Shown: in pieces, positions 39,540-48,986 of the stretch | Numbering within the stretch: the stretch's first letter is position 1 | Layout of the letters: every line of letters starts with the position of its first letter | Assembly (NCBI RefSeq): GCF_040499845.1 | Contig: NZ_CP159342.1 | Location: forward strand, 2,790,001-2,854,000 | Direction of reading: 5' to 3' | Origin: Micromonospora sp. CCTCC AA 2012012 | Lineage (GTDB): Bacteria > Actinomycetota > Actinomycetes > Mycobacteriales > Micromonosporaceae | DNA length: 64,000 nt | Program-made: the position numbers and the translations under genes | Notes under the pieces: generated by a model | Told to the model about the DNA's origin: nothing | Seen by the model: only the letters and a program-made list of their open reading frames with translations | The model's database searches: none

Positions 39540-41253
39540 GGTTGCCTCCTGGACGCAGGGGTGGGTCGCCGATCAGGCGGAGGAAGGGGACGAAGGGTGG
39601 GGTCTCCCCCGGGTCGGTCTCGACGCAGACCAGCGCCGGGCCCGGCCGGTCGTTCGTGGCCAGCAGGGCGTCGCGCAGCTCGTCGGCCGTACCGGCGCGG
39701 ACTGCGGGCAGCGACGGGAACATGGCCGCCACACCGGCCGCGAGGTGCGCCGGCTTGAACGTGTTGTACGAGTAGTCGGCGTGCTGGAGCAGCTGCTCCC
39801 GGGTCACGCACATGGCGTGCGCGTTGTTGTTGAACACCACGAACGTCACCGGCACGTCGTACTCGACGGCGGTGTGCAGCTCCATGCCGTGGGCGTAGAA
39901 GCCGCCGTCGCCGGAGAGCACGTAGCTGCGCCGGCCGGTGGCGAACGCCGCCCCGATGCCGGCGCCGAAGCTGTGCCCCATCCCGCCCATGCCCAGCGCG
40001 ATGACGAACCGGCCGCGGGGCGGGACGGGCAGGTGGTGCACGGCCGCGGCGCTGGCGTTGCCGGCGTCGGAGACCACGGTGGCGTCGGCGGGCACGGCCT
40101 CCCCGATCGCCCGGACCGCGTCCGGCAGCCGTACGCCGGGGGCGTCCAACGCCGGGGTGACCAGGTACTCGCGGTGCCCGGCCGGGTCACGCGGCACCGC
40201 CCGGGCCGGCGGCGCGCCGGCCAGCAACGCCACGGCGGCCCGCAGCTCCGCCCGCAGGTCACCGTCGACGTGCACCAGCGGCAGCCCGTCGGCCGGGGCC
40301 ACGAAGGGCGGCTCCGGGTCGAAGCCGATCAGCGGGACGGTCGCCAGCGCCGCGTCGAGCCCGGCCCGGGCCATCACCGACAGCCGGGTCCCCACCAGCA
40401 CGCAGAGCGCCGCGGCGTCGAGCCGGCGGCCCACGCTGGGGTGTCCGATCGCACCGGTCACACCGACGAACCGGGGGTCGTCGTTCGGGAAGGCGTCCTT
40501 GCCCTCCGGGGTCACCGCGACCCAGGCGTCCAGCCGCGCCACCAGCGCGGCCAGTTCGGCGCGGGCGTCGGCGTGGCCGACGCCGTCGCCGGCGACGACG
40601 AGGATCTCTCCCCCGTCGGCGACGGTCCGGGCCAGCAGGTCGGCGGCGGCCTGCCGGCCGGGGGCGGGCCCGCTCGCCGAGGTCGGCAGCTGCTCGACCG
40701 GCGCGAGACCGGCCACCGTGGCCTGCTGCACGTCCTTGGGCAGCAGCAGCACGGCCGGACCGCCGCGCGGGGACCGCGCGGCGTCGATCGCCGCGGCGAG
40801 CAGCTTGCCGGTGTCCGCCGGGTCGTCGACCCGCGCGCAGAACCGGGAGATGGTGCCGAAGAGTTCCGCCGCGTCGAACGCGCCGCCCCGCCCGCTGGAG
40901 TCCTGGAACGCGCCCCGGCCCTCCAGGTCGCGCGGCGGCTGGCCGACCAGCGCGAGCAGCGGCACCCGGGCGGCGTACGCCTCGGCGACGCCGGGCACCA
41001 GGTTCATCGCCCCGGCGCCCGAGGTGGCCATCACCACGCCGAGGCCACCGGAGGCGCGGACACTCCCCTCGGCCATGCAGGTGGCGGCGAACTCGTGCTT
41101 GGCGACCACGGCGCGGATCCGGCCGTCGGTGCGGTGCGCCGCGTCGTACAGGTCCTCGATGTTCGCGCCGCCGACGCCGAAGACGTGCGAGACGCCGGTC
41201 GCGGCGAGCGCGGACATGATGTGGTCGGCGACCCGCGGGCTGCCGTTGCTCAT
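39511..41253 (-). CDS. ThDP-dependent enzyme (acetolactate synthase-like)
   Basis: A 580-aa enzyme of the acetolactate synthase/pyruvate decarboxylase superfamily. The activating Glu54 is in AKHEFAATCMAEG; the central domain spans about 190-330; the ThDP-Mg motif begins at GDGGFYAHGME and ends with FNNNAH. It would transfer an acyl anion from a 2-oxo acid to an acceptor, or decarboxylate. Known secondary-metabolism relatives attach two-carbon branches to sugars (YerE type) or join pyruvate to other units. GGGGAGG precedes the ATG. It heads the operon with SRPBCC, KAS III and aminotransferase; a terminator lies just upstream. Confidence 0.9.
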   Translation of the reverse strand: MSNGSPRVADHIMSALAATGVSHVFGVGGANIEDLYDAAHRTDGRIRAVVAKHEFAATCMAEGSVRASGGLGVVMATSGAGAMNLVPGVAEAYAARVPLLALVGQPPRDLEGRGAFQDSSGRGGAFDAAELFGTISRFCARVDDPADTGKLLAAAIDAARSPRGGPAVLLLPKDVQQATVAGLAPVEQLPTSASGPAPGRQAAADLLARTVADGGEILVVAGDGVGHADARAELAALVARLDAWVAVTPEGKDAFPNDDPRFVGVTGAIGHPSVGRRLDAAALCVLVGTRLSVMARAGLDAALATVPLIGFDPEPPFVAPADGLPLVHVDGDLRAELRAAVALLAGAPPARAVPRDPAGHREYLVTPALDAPGVRLPDAVRAIGEAVPADATVVSDAGNASAAAVHHLPVPPRGRFVIALGMGGMGHSFGAGIGAAFATGRRSYVLSGDGGFYAHGMELHTAVEYDVPVTFVVFNNNAHAMCVTREQLLQHADYSYNTFKPAHLAAGVAAMFPSLPAVRAGTADELRDALLATNDRPGPALVCVETDPGETPPFVPFLRLIGDPPLRPGGNRAEHVPPVG

Positions 41254-41272
41254 GGTGCCTCCCCTTTGCCGG

Positions 41273-41316
41273 GCCGCCCCGGCCGGGACCCGTCAGGATC
41301 CACCGGCCGGGGCGGC
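41273..41316. terminator. Terminator hairpin after the GH20 gene
   Basis: Perfect 14-bp arms (41273-41286, 41303-41316), 16-base loop. It follows the GH20 stop on the minus strand and lies 20 bp before the ThDP start, separating the two transcription units. Confidence 0.75.
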
Positions 41317-41332
41317 GTCAGCGACGGATGGT

Positions 41333-42973
41333 TCAGCTGCAACCGGCCCACGACACGCCGCCGGCGCGGGTGTAGTTCACCCGGGCCGTCCGCAGTCGGG
41401 GGCCCTGAGCGGCGAGCCGCTCGGCGAACGCGTCCCAGTTGTGGCTGCTCTTCGGTGACCAGCCGATCTCGGCGGTGGCCAGCAGTCGGGGGAAGGCGAG
41501 CGCCTCGATGTGCTCCAGGGCGAACACCGTCTCCGTCCACAGGGCCGCCTCGACCCCGGCGACGGCCGACTCGTCCACGCCGGGCAGCTCGGTGTCCGGC
41601 TGCCAGTTGTAGGCGTCGTCGACCTCGGTGGTGCCGGCCCAGACGTTGCCCAGCGGGTACGCCGGCTGCGCGTCGTTGTACTTCATGTCCAGGTACGCGT
41701 GGTCGGCCGGCGTCATGATGAACTTCGTGCCCTTCGCGGCGGCCGCCGCGACCTCGTCGTTGTTCACGCCGTTGATCCAGTACTGGCCGATCGCCTCGCC
41801 CGGCTGCGCGCTGACCATCTCCTGCCAGCCGATCAGCTTCTTGCCGTACTTGCGGACGATCGGGGTGACCTTGGAGATGTAGTAGGCGAAGTCCTCCGGC
41901 GCCATCGAGTGCGCCTCGTCCGAACCGATGTGCAGGTACGGGCCGGGGGTCAGCGCGGCGATCTCCCGGATGACGTCGTCGAGGAACTTGTAGGTGATGG
42001 CCTTGCGGACGCAGAGCAGACCGTCCGGGCTGGGCACGTAGCCGGTGTACAGCTCCTTGGCCTTGCCGTCGCAGTTCAGCTTCGCGTACGAGGCGAGGGC
42101 GGCCTGGGAGTGGCCCGGACCCTCGATCTCCGGCACCACGGTGATGCCGCGCGCGGCGGCGTACGCGACGATCTCGCGGAAGTCCGCCTTGCTGTAGTGG
42201 CCGGGCAGCTGACCGCCGACGCCGCTGCTGCCGCCGAAGGTGGCGAGCTTCGGCCAGGAGTCGATCGCGATCCGCCAGCCCGCGTCGTCGGTCAGGTGCA
42301 GGTGCAGATAGTTGACCTTGTAGCGGGCGACGTTGTCGATGTACGTCTTCACGGTCTCCACCGGGAAGAAGTGCCGCGCCACGTCGAGCAGCGCACCGCG
42401 GTACGCGTAGCGCGGGTAGTCCAGGATGTGGCCGGACTGCACCGTCCACGGGCCGCTCTGCCGGGTGGCGGACTCGATCCGCACCGGCAGCAGCTGGCGC
42501 AGCGTCTGCACGCCGCTGAAGAGACCGGCCGGCTCGTTGGCCCGGATGACCACGGACCGGCGGGTGACGTCCAGCTCGTAGCCCTGCGCCCCGACGCGGG
42601 GGTCGGCGCCGCCGAGCAGCAGCGAGATGCCGTCGCCCGGCCGGTCGGCCGTGGTCGACTTCACCGGCAGCCCGAAGCCGGTGGCCGGCTTGAGCAGGGT
42701 GGACAGATAGTTGCCGGCGTCCGTCGCGCCGGGCGCCCCGGCGGTGACCTGGATCTGGGCGCCGGAGCGCAGCTCGAACGCCGCCCCCTCGGCGGTCCGC
42801 ACCTCGACCGGGACCGGGACGAGCTGGTTCAGCGACACCTCGGCCCGCCGCACCTCGGCGGCCGGCGCGGCGGCACCGATCGAGGCAACCGTGCCGACTG
42901 CCACCGTCGCCGCGACGACGACGGTGGTCAGTCCTTTCTTGCTACGAATCAGGGTGGTGGGAAGTACACGCAT
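41333..42973 (-). CDS. Secreted GH20 beta-N-acetylhexosaminidase
   Basis: Releases terminal N-acetylhexosamine outside the cell. The 546-aa protein has a Sec-type signal: basic start with RSKKG, hydrophobic stretch at about 16-33, and likely cleavage after an Ala-x-Ala near 36-40. A GH20 N-domain (about 50-170) and the catalytic barrel follow. The catalytic pair Asp352-Glu353 is in GSDEAHS, with LHLTDDAGWRI and HYSKADFREI as further family blocks. The start at 42973 is set by the signal peptide; the ribosome site is weak. The gene is a separate transcription unit inside the cluster. It may be a chitin-utilisation gene caught in the region, or it may unmask an exported glycoside. Confidence 0.92.
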   Translation of the reverse strand: MRVLPTTLIRSKKGLTTVVVAATVAVGTVASIGAAAPAAEVRRAEVSLNQLVPVPVEVRTAEGAAFELRSGAQIQVTAGAPGATDAGNYLSTLLKPATGFGLPVKSTTADRPGDGISLLLGGADPRVGAQGYELDVTRRSVVIRANEPAGLFSGVQTLRQLLPVRIESATRQSGPWTVQSGHILDYPRYAYRGALLDVARHFFPVETVKTYIDNVARYKVNYLHLHLTDDAGWRIAIDSWPKLATFGGSSGVGGQLPGHYSKADFREIVAYAAARGITVVPEIEGPGHSQAALASYAKLNCDGKAKELYTGYVPSPDGLLCVRKAITYKFLDDVIREIAALTPGPYLHIGSDEAHSMAPEDFAYYISKVTPIVRKYGKKLIGWQEMVSAQPGEAIGQYWINGVNNDEVAAAAAKGTKFIMTPADHAYLDMKYNDAQPAYPLGNVWAGTTEVDDAYNWQPDTELPGVDESAVAGVEAALWTETVFALEHIEALAFPRLLATAEIGWSPKSSHNWDAFAERLAAQGPRLRTARVNYTRAGGVSWAGCS

Positions 42974-43080
42974 ACTCAACCGCCATCTCGAGAGGATCCT
43001 GGGGTGACCCCCGGTTGCTGGATCAGGGTGGACGAATGCGCCGGGTGCGTGAACCTCTGACCGGTCAATCAGGCTCCGAA

Positions 43081-43096
43081 TTAGCAAAGGCCCTAG
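43081..43096. promoter_or_regulatory. Candidate operator, site 6
   Basis: TTAGCAAAGGCCCTAG matches about 11 of 16 positions. It lies 110 bp upstream of rmlA and 108 bp upstream of the divergent GH20 start, in the 232-bp gap between them. Confidence 0.4.
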
Positions 43097-43205
43097 TCTT
43101 CCGATCGCCGCCCTCCGGTATCCGCCGCACGCGGGCGAATACTGAGCCGGCCACCGAGACGATCGGGCGGTCACCGTCAGCGACGACAACGGGAGTGACG
43201 GTCAC

Positions 43206-44087
43206 GTGAAGGGCATCATCCTGGCCGGCGGAGCCGGCACCCGACTGCATCCGGTGACGGTTGCCGTGTCCAAGCAACTGCTTCCGGTCTACGACAAACC
43301 GATGATCTACTACCCGCTCTCGGTGCTCATGCTGGCCGGGATCCGGGACATCCTGATCATCTCCACCCCCGAGGACCAGCCCCTGTTCCGCCGCCTCTTC
43401 GGCGACGGCAGCGAGCTGGGCCTGCAGATGAGCTACGCCGTGCAGCCCGAGCCGAACGGACTGCCCGAGGCGTTCATCATCGGCGCCGAGCACATCGGCG
43501 ACGAGTCGGTGGCGCTGATCCTCGGCGACAACATCTTCCACGGCCCCGGCATGTCGGGCTTCCTCGACGAGAGCTCCAAGCTGCTGGACGGCTGTGTCCT
43601 CTTCGGCTACCAGGTCTCCGATCCGGAGCGGTACGGCGTCGGCGAGATCGACGAGCAGAACCGGCTGGTACGGATCGAGGAGAAGCCGGCGAACCCGCGG
43701 ACCAACCGGGCCATCACCGGGCTCTACTTCTTCGACAACAAGGTCGTCGACATCGCCAAGAACCTGGTCCCGTCGGCGCGCGGGGAGCTGGAGATCACCG
43801 ACGTGATCCGGCACTACCAGCGGCAGGGCAAGGCGCGGGTGGTGGACCTCGGCCGGGGCTTCGCCTGGTTGGACACCGGCACCCACGAGTCGCTGCTGGA
43901 CGCCGGACAGTTCGTGCAGGTGCTGGAGCACCGCCAGGGCGTCCGGATCGCCTGCCTGGAGGAGATCGCGCTGCGCCGCGGCTTCATCGACGCGGAGACC
44001 TGCCTGCGGCGGGCCCAGGCCAGCGCCAAGTCCGGGTACGGCGGCTACGTCATGCAGCTCGCCCGCGCCGAGCTGGACCAGGGGTAG
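43206..44087 (+). CDS. rmlA: Glucose-1-phosphate thymidylyltransferase (RmlA)
   Basis: Makes dTDP-glucose from glucose-1-phosphate and dTTP, the first step for every dTDP-deoxysugar of the cluster. The 293-aa protein has the full signature GGAGTRLHPVT (8-18), KQLLPVYDKPM, LGDNIFHG, EEKPANPRTNRAITGLYFFD and WLDTGTHESLLDA. The GTG start has GGGAG about 10 bases upstream. It is transcribed toward rmlB, with a shared terminator between. Confidence 0.97.
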   Translation: MKGIILAGGAGTRLHPVTVAVSKQLLPVYDKPMIYYPLSVLMLAGIRDILIISTPEDQPLFRRLFGDGSELGLQMSYAVQPEPNGLPEAFIIGAEHIGDESVALILGDNIFHGPGMSGFLDESSKLLDGCVLFGYQVSDPERYGVGEIDEQNRLVRIEEKPANPRTNRAITGLYFFDNKVVDIAKNLVPSARGELEITDVIRHYQRQGKARVVDLGRGFAWLDTGTHESLLDAGQFVQVLEHRQGVRIACLEEIALRRGFIDAETCLRRAQASAKSGYGGYVMQLARAELDQG

Positions 44088-44215
44088 CGTCTCGTCCGTC
44101 CCGCCGTCGCCAGCGGCGGGACGGACGGGACGCCGTCGGCGGACGCGCTACGAGGGACGCCCGGCACCACCCGTAGGGCGTCCTAGGAGGCTAGGTGCTC
44201 GGGGTGTCCGGGAAA

Positions 44216-44258
44216 AACGGGAAGGGCCGCCGGTGCTGCACCGGCGGCCCTTCCCGTT
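44216..44258. terminator. Strong intrinsic terminator between rmlA and rmlB
   Basis: Perfect 20-bp arms (44216-44235, 44239-44258) with a 3-base loop. On the minus strand the stem is followed at once by a run of T, as in a classical intrinsic terminator for the rmlB operon; it can also stop rmlA transcripts. Confidence 0.9.
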
Positions 44259-44271
44259 GTCGCGTGTGGCG

Positions 44272-45225
44272 TCAGGACTTCCACCAGCCGGGGTTGTCCC
44301 GGTACCACTGGACCGTGTCGGCCAGGCCGGCGTCGAAGTCGACCGCCGGCCGGTAGCCCAGCTTCTCGATCTTCCCGGTGTCCACCGAGTAGCGCAGGTC
44401 GTGGCCCTTACGGTCGCCGACCTGCCGGACCAGGCCCGGATCGGCGGCGCACAGCTCGACCAGCCGGCGGGTGATCTCCGCGTTGCTGGCCTCGAAGCCA
44501 CTGCCGATGTTGTAGATCCCGCCCGGCTCACCCCGGGTCAGCACCAGCTGGATCCCCGCGCAGTGGTCGTCCACGTGCAGCCACTCCCGGACGTTGCGGC
44601 CGTCGCCGTAGAGCGGGACCGGCAGGCCCTGGAGCAGATTGGTGACGAAGAGCGGGATCAGCTTCTCGATGTGCTGGTAGGGGCCGTAGTTGTTGCAGCA
44701 CCGGGTGGTCCGTACGTCCAGCCCGTGGGTGCGGTGGTAGGCCCGGGCGATCAGGTCGCTGCCCGCCTTGGACGCCGCGTACGGCGAGTTCGGCAGCAGC
44801 GGCTCGTCCTCGTCCCAGGAGCCGGACTCGATCGAGCCGTACACCTCGTCCGTGGAGACGCAGAGGACGGTGCCGACCTCCGCCCGCAGGCAGCTGTCCA
44901 GCAGCTGCTGGGTGCCGACCACGTTGGTCGAGACGAAGGCGGTGGCACCGGTCAGCGACCGGTCCACGTGCGACTCGGCGGCGAAGTGCACCACCGCGTC
45001 GTGCCCCGGCAGCAGCCCGGCCAGCAGCTCCGCGTCGCGGATGTCGCCGTGGACGAAACGCAGCCGCTCGTGCTCCATCGGCAGGCTGGCGGTGTTACCC
45101 GCGTAGGTCAGGCTGTCGAGCACGGTCACGTCCGCGTCCTCGTAGCCGGGGTAGCGGCCGTCCAGCATGGACCGGACGTAGTGCGAGCCGATGAAGCCGG
45201 CCCCGCCGGTGACGAGGACCCTCAT
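44272..45225 (-). CDS. rmlB: dTDP-glucose 4,6-dehydratase (RmlB)
   Basis: Short-chain dehydrogenase that converts dTDP-glucose to dTDP-4-keto-6-deoxyglucose, the branch point for the 2,3-dehydratase and 3,4-ketoisomerase routes. The 317-aa protein has the NAD motif GGAGFIGSH, the catalytic triad in STDEVYG (Thr125-Asp126-Glu127) and Tyr149-x3-Lys153, and RCCNNYGPYQH. The ATG overlaps the mqnC stop by 4 bp, so it is the last gene of the futalosine-type operon and translationally coupled to it. Confidence 0.97.
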   Translation of the reverse strand: MRVLVTGGAGFIGSHYVRSMLDGRYPGYEDADVTVLDSLTYAGNTASLPMEHERLRFVHGDIRDAELLAGLLPGHDAVVHFAAESHVDRSLTGATAFVSTNVVGTQQLLDSCLRAEVGTVLCVSTDEVYGSIESGSWDEDEPLLPNSPYAASKAGSDLIARAYHRTHGLDVRTTRCCNNYGPYQHIEKLIPLFVTNLLQGLPVPLYGDGRNVREWLHVDDHCAGIQLVLTRGEPGGIYNIGSGFEASNAEITRRLVELCAADPGLVRQVGDRKGHDLRYSVDTGKIEKLGYRPAVDFDAGLADTVQWYRDNPGWWKS

Positions 45226-46436
45226 GCCTCGCCCCGCGCACCGGAGAGCACGGGCAGCTGCTTGCGGGCCCGCGGCGCGTCGTCGGCGATGGACGACAGG
45301 TGCGACACCACCCGCTCGTCGACCGGGTCGTCCGCCGGGTCGTCGTGCACCCGCAGGTGCTCATACGTGGTGCTGCGCTGCGCCGGCACCCGGTCCGCGC
45401 CCCGGATCAGGGTGATCAGCTCGCCCAGGTTGGAGCGGTGCTTGGCGCCGGCCGAGGAGACCACGTTCTCCTCCAGCATGATCGAGCCCAGGTCGTCCGC
45501 GCCGTAGTGCAGGGAGAGCTGACCCAGCTCCTTGCCGGTGGTCAGCCAGGAACCCTGGATGTGCGCGACGTTGTGCAGGAACAGCCGGGCGATGGCGATC
45601 AGCCGCAGGTACTCCAGCGGGGTGGCCTGGGTGCGGCCCTTGAGGTGGTTGTTGTTCGGCTGGTAGGTGTACGGGATGAACGCCCGGAACCCGCCGGTGC
45701 GGTCCTGCACGTCGCGCACCATCGCCAGGTGCTCGATCCGCTCCGCGTTGGTCTCGCCGGTGCCCATCAGCATGGTGCAGGTGGACTCCACGCCGAGGCC
45801 GTGGGCCACCTCCATGATCTCCAGCCAGCGCTCGCCCGACTCCTTCAGCGGGGCGATCACCGTACGCGGGCGGGCCGGCAGCAGCTCGGCGCCGGCACCG
45901 GCGAACGAGTCCAGGCCGGCGTCGCGGATCCGGACGATGGCCTCCTCGACCGACACCCCGGAGACCTTGGCCATGTGCGCGACCTCGGAGGCACCGAGCG
46001 AGTGGATGACCAGCTGCGGGAACGCCTCCTTCACCGTGGAGAAGAGCCGCTCGTAGTACTCCACCCCGAACTCGGGGTGGTGCCCGCCCTGGAACATGAT
46101 CTGCGTACCGCCCAGCTCGACGGTCTCCGCGCAGCGGCGCAGCATGTCGTCCAGGTCCCGGGTCCAGCCGGCCTCGCTCTTCGGCGGCGCGTAGAACGCG
46201 CAGAACTTGCACGCCGTGACGCAGACGTTGGTGTAGTTGATGTTGCGCTCGATGATGTACGTGGCGATCTGCTCGGTGCCGGCGTACCGGCGGCGACGGG
46301 CCGCGTCGGCCGCCTGCCCGAGGGCGTGCAGGGGGGCGTACCGGTAGAGGTCCAGGGCCTCGGCCGGGGTGATCCGACCACCACCGGCGGCCCGATCGAG
46401 GACCTCGGCGATGTCGATACTGGTGGATGTCGGCAC
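45222..46436 (-). CDS. mqnC: Cyclic dehypoxanthinylfutalosine synthase-like radical SAM enzyme
   Basis: Radical SAM enzyme that cyclises dehypoxanthine futalosine in the futalosine menaquinone route. The 404-aa protein has the MqnC-specific block NYTNVCVTACKFCAFY with cluster cysteines Cys72, Cys76 and Cys79, followed by GGHHPEFG, IHSLGASEV and the NNHLKGRTQATP block near 265. The GTG start has GGAAAGG about 9 bases upstream. It lies 18 bp after mqnA and overlaps rmlB. Tight coupling to a sugar gene argues for a secondary-metabolite role, but the sequence itself looks like a normal, intact MqnC. Confidence 0.93.
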   Translation of the reverse strand: MPTSTSIDIAEVLDRAAGGGRITPAEALDLYRYAPLHALGQAADAARRRRYAGTEQIATYIIERNINYTNVCVTACKFCAFYAPPKSEAGWTRDLDDMLRRCAETVELGGTQIMFQGGHHPEFGVEYYERLFSTVKEAFPQLVIHSLGASEVAHMAKVSGVSVEEAIVRIRDAGLDSFAGAGAELLPARPRTVIAPLKESGERWLEIMEVAHGLGVESTCTMLMGTGETNAERIEHLAMVRDVQDRTGGFRAFIPYTYQPNNNHLKGRTQATPLEYLRLIAIARLFLHNVAHIQGSWLTTGKELGQLSLHYGADDLGSIMLEENVVSSAGAKHRSNLGELITLIRGADRVPAQRSTTYEHLRVHDDPADDPVDERVVSHLSSIADDAPRARKQLPVLSGARGEA

Positions 46437-46454
46437 AGGTTGCTGCCTTTCCGG

Positions 46455-47689
<1,235 letters not shown>

Positions 47690-47733
47690 GTCATCACCTG
47701 CTGATCGTTGGTCGGATCCGGATGGGTGGCGGC

Positions 47734-48900
47734 TCAGACCCGCATCGGCTGCGGGCTCTCCCGGACGGCCGTGTCCGGACCGTCGAACTCGCGGACGATC
47801 TCGTAGCGGGTGTTCCGCTCCACCGGGCGGAACCCGGCGTCCCGGATGAGATCGAGGAGCCCGTCGCGGGACATCTTGTCCGGCGTGCCGTAGTTGTCGG
47901 CGTCGTGCGTGATCTTGTATTCGACGACCGAGCCGTCGATGTCGTCCGCGCCGTGGTTCAGGGCGAGGCCGGCGGTCTGCAGGCCGTGCATCACCCAGAA
48001 CACCTTCACGTGCTGGACGTTGTCGAAGAGCAGCCGCGAGACGGCGAAGGTCTTCAGCGCCTCCGCCGGGCTGGCCATCGTGGTGCGCGCCTGGATCCGG
48101 TTACGGACCTTGCCGTCCGCCGAGTCGTGGAAGTCGTGCTGGTAGCGCAGCGGGATGAAGACCCGGAAGCCGCCGGTCTCGTCCTGCAGCTCCCGCAGCC
48201 GCAGCACGTGGTCGACCCGGTGCCGGGGCTCCTCGATGTGGCCGTAGAGCATCGTGCACGGCGTCTTGAGCCCCTTGCTGTGGGCCAGCCGGTGGATCCG
48301 CGACCAGTCCTCCCAGTGGGTCTGGTGGTCGACGATGTGCTGCCGGACCTCCCAGTCGAAGATCTCCGCGCCGCCGCCGGTCAGCGACTCCAGGCCGGCG
48401 TCGATCAGCTCGTCGAGGATCTCGTCGGCGCTCAGCCCGGAGATCCGCTCGAACCAGTGGATCTCGGTGGCGGTGAACGCCTTGACGGCGACGTTCGCCG
48501 GCAGCGCCTCCTTCAGTGCCCGGATCGAGCGCGGGTAGTAGCGCCAGGGCAGCGTCGGGTGCAGGCCGTTGACGATGTGCAGCTCGGTGAGCTGCTCGTT
48601 CTGCATCGCCTTGGCCAGCCGCACGGCCTCCTCGATCCGCATCGTGTAGGCGTCCTTCTCCCCCGGCTTGCGCTGGAACGAGCAGTACGCGCACGACGCG
48701 GTGCAGACGTTGGTCATGTTCAGGTGCCGGTTGATGTTGAAGTAGACGGCGTCGCCGTTCTTCTTCGTCCGCACCTGGTGGGCCAGGCCACCCAGCCAGG
48801 CCAGGTCGTCGCTCTCGTAGAGCGCGATGCCGTCCTCCCGGCTGAGCCGGTCGCCCGCGGCGACCTTCTGCTCGAGTTCCCGCTTGAGTCCTACGTCCAT
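47734..48900 (-). CDS. mqnE: Aminodeoxyfutalosine synthase-like radical SAM enzyme
   Basis: Radical SAM enzyme joining the MqnA product to the adenosyl group to give 6-amino-6-deoxyfutalosine. The 388-aa protein has NMTNVCTASCAYCSFQ with Cys66, Cys70 and Cys73, the block IVNGLHPTLPWRYYP, and late blocks GLALNHGADDIDG and RNTRYEIV shared by MqnE proteins. GAGGAG lies about 10 bases before the ATG. It follows the second EhpF-like gene by 86 bp and precedes the ferredoxin by 44 bp. Confidence 0.93.
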   Translation of the reverse strand: MDVGLKRELEQKVAAGDRLSREDGIALYESDDLAWLGGLAHQVRTKKNGDAVYFNINRHLNMTNVCTASCAYCSFQRKPGEKDAYTMRIEEAVRLAKAMQNEQLTELHIVNGLHPTLPWRYYPRSIRALKEALPANVAVKAFTATEIHWFERISGLSADEILDELIDAGLESLTGGGAEIFDWEVRQHIVDHQTHWEDWSRIHRLAHSKGLKTPCTMLYGHIEEPRHRVDHVLRLRELQDETGGFRVFIPLRYQHDFHDSADGKVRNRIQARTTMASPAEALKTFAVSRLLFDNVQHVKVFWVMHGLQTAGLALNHGADDIDGSVVEYKITHDADNYGTPDKMSRDGLLDLIRDAGFRPVERNTRYEIVREFDGPDTAVRESPQPMRV

Positions 48901-48986
48901 CCGTACCTTCTCCTCAGGTTGGTGCCGCCGGACAGCGGCCGGGGTCGGCCCGGGTGGCCGCTGCGATCGTCGTGGTCGGTGGGGGG

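Noticed and set aside
44171..44190. CTAG-containing dyad (GTAGGGCGTCCTAG) between rmlA and rmlB
   Set aside because: It lies between convergent genes beside a terminator, where no promoter is needed, and its spacing differs from the other sites. Not counted as an operator.
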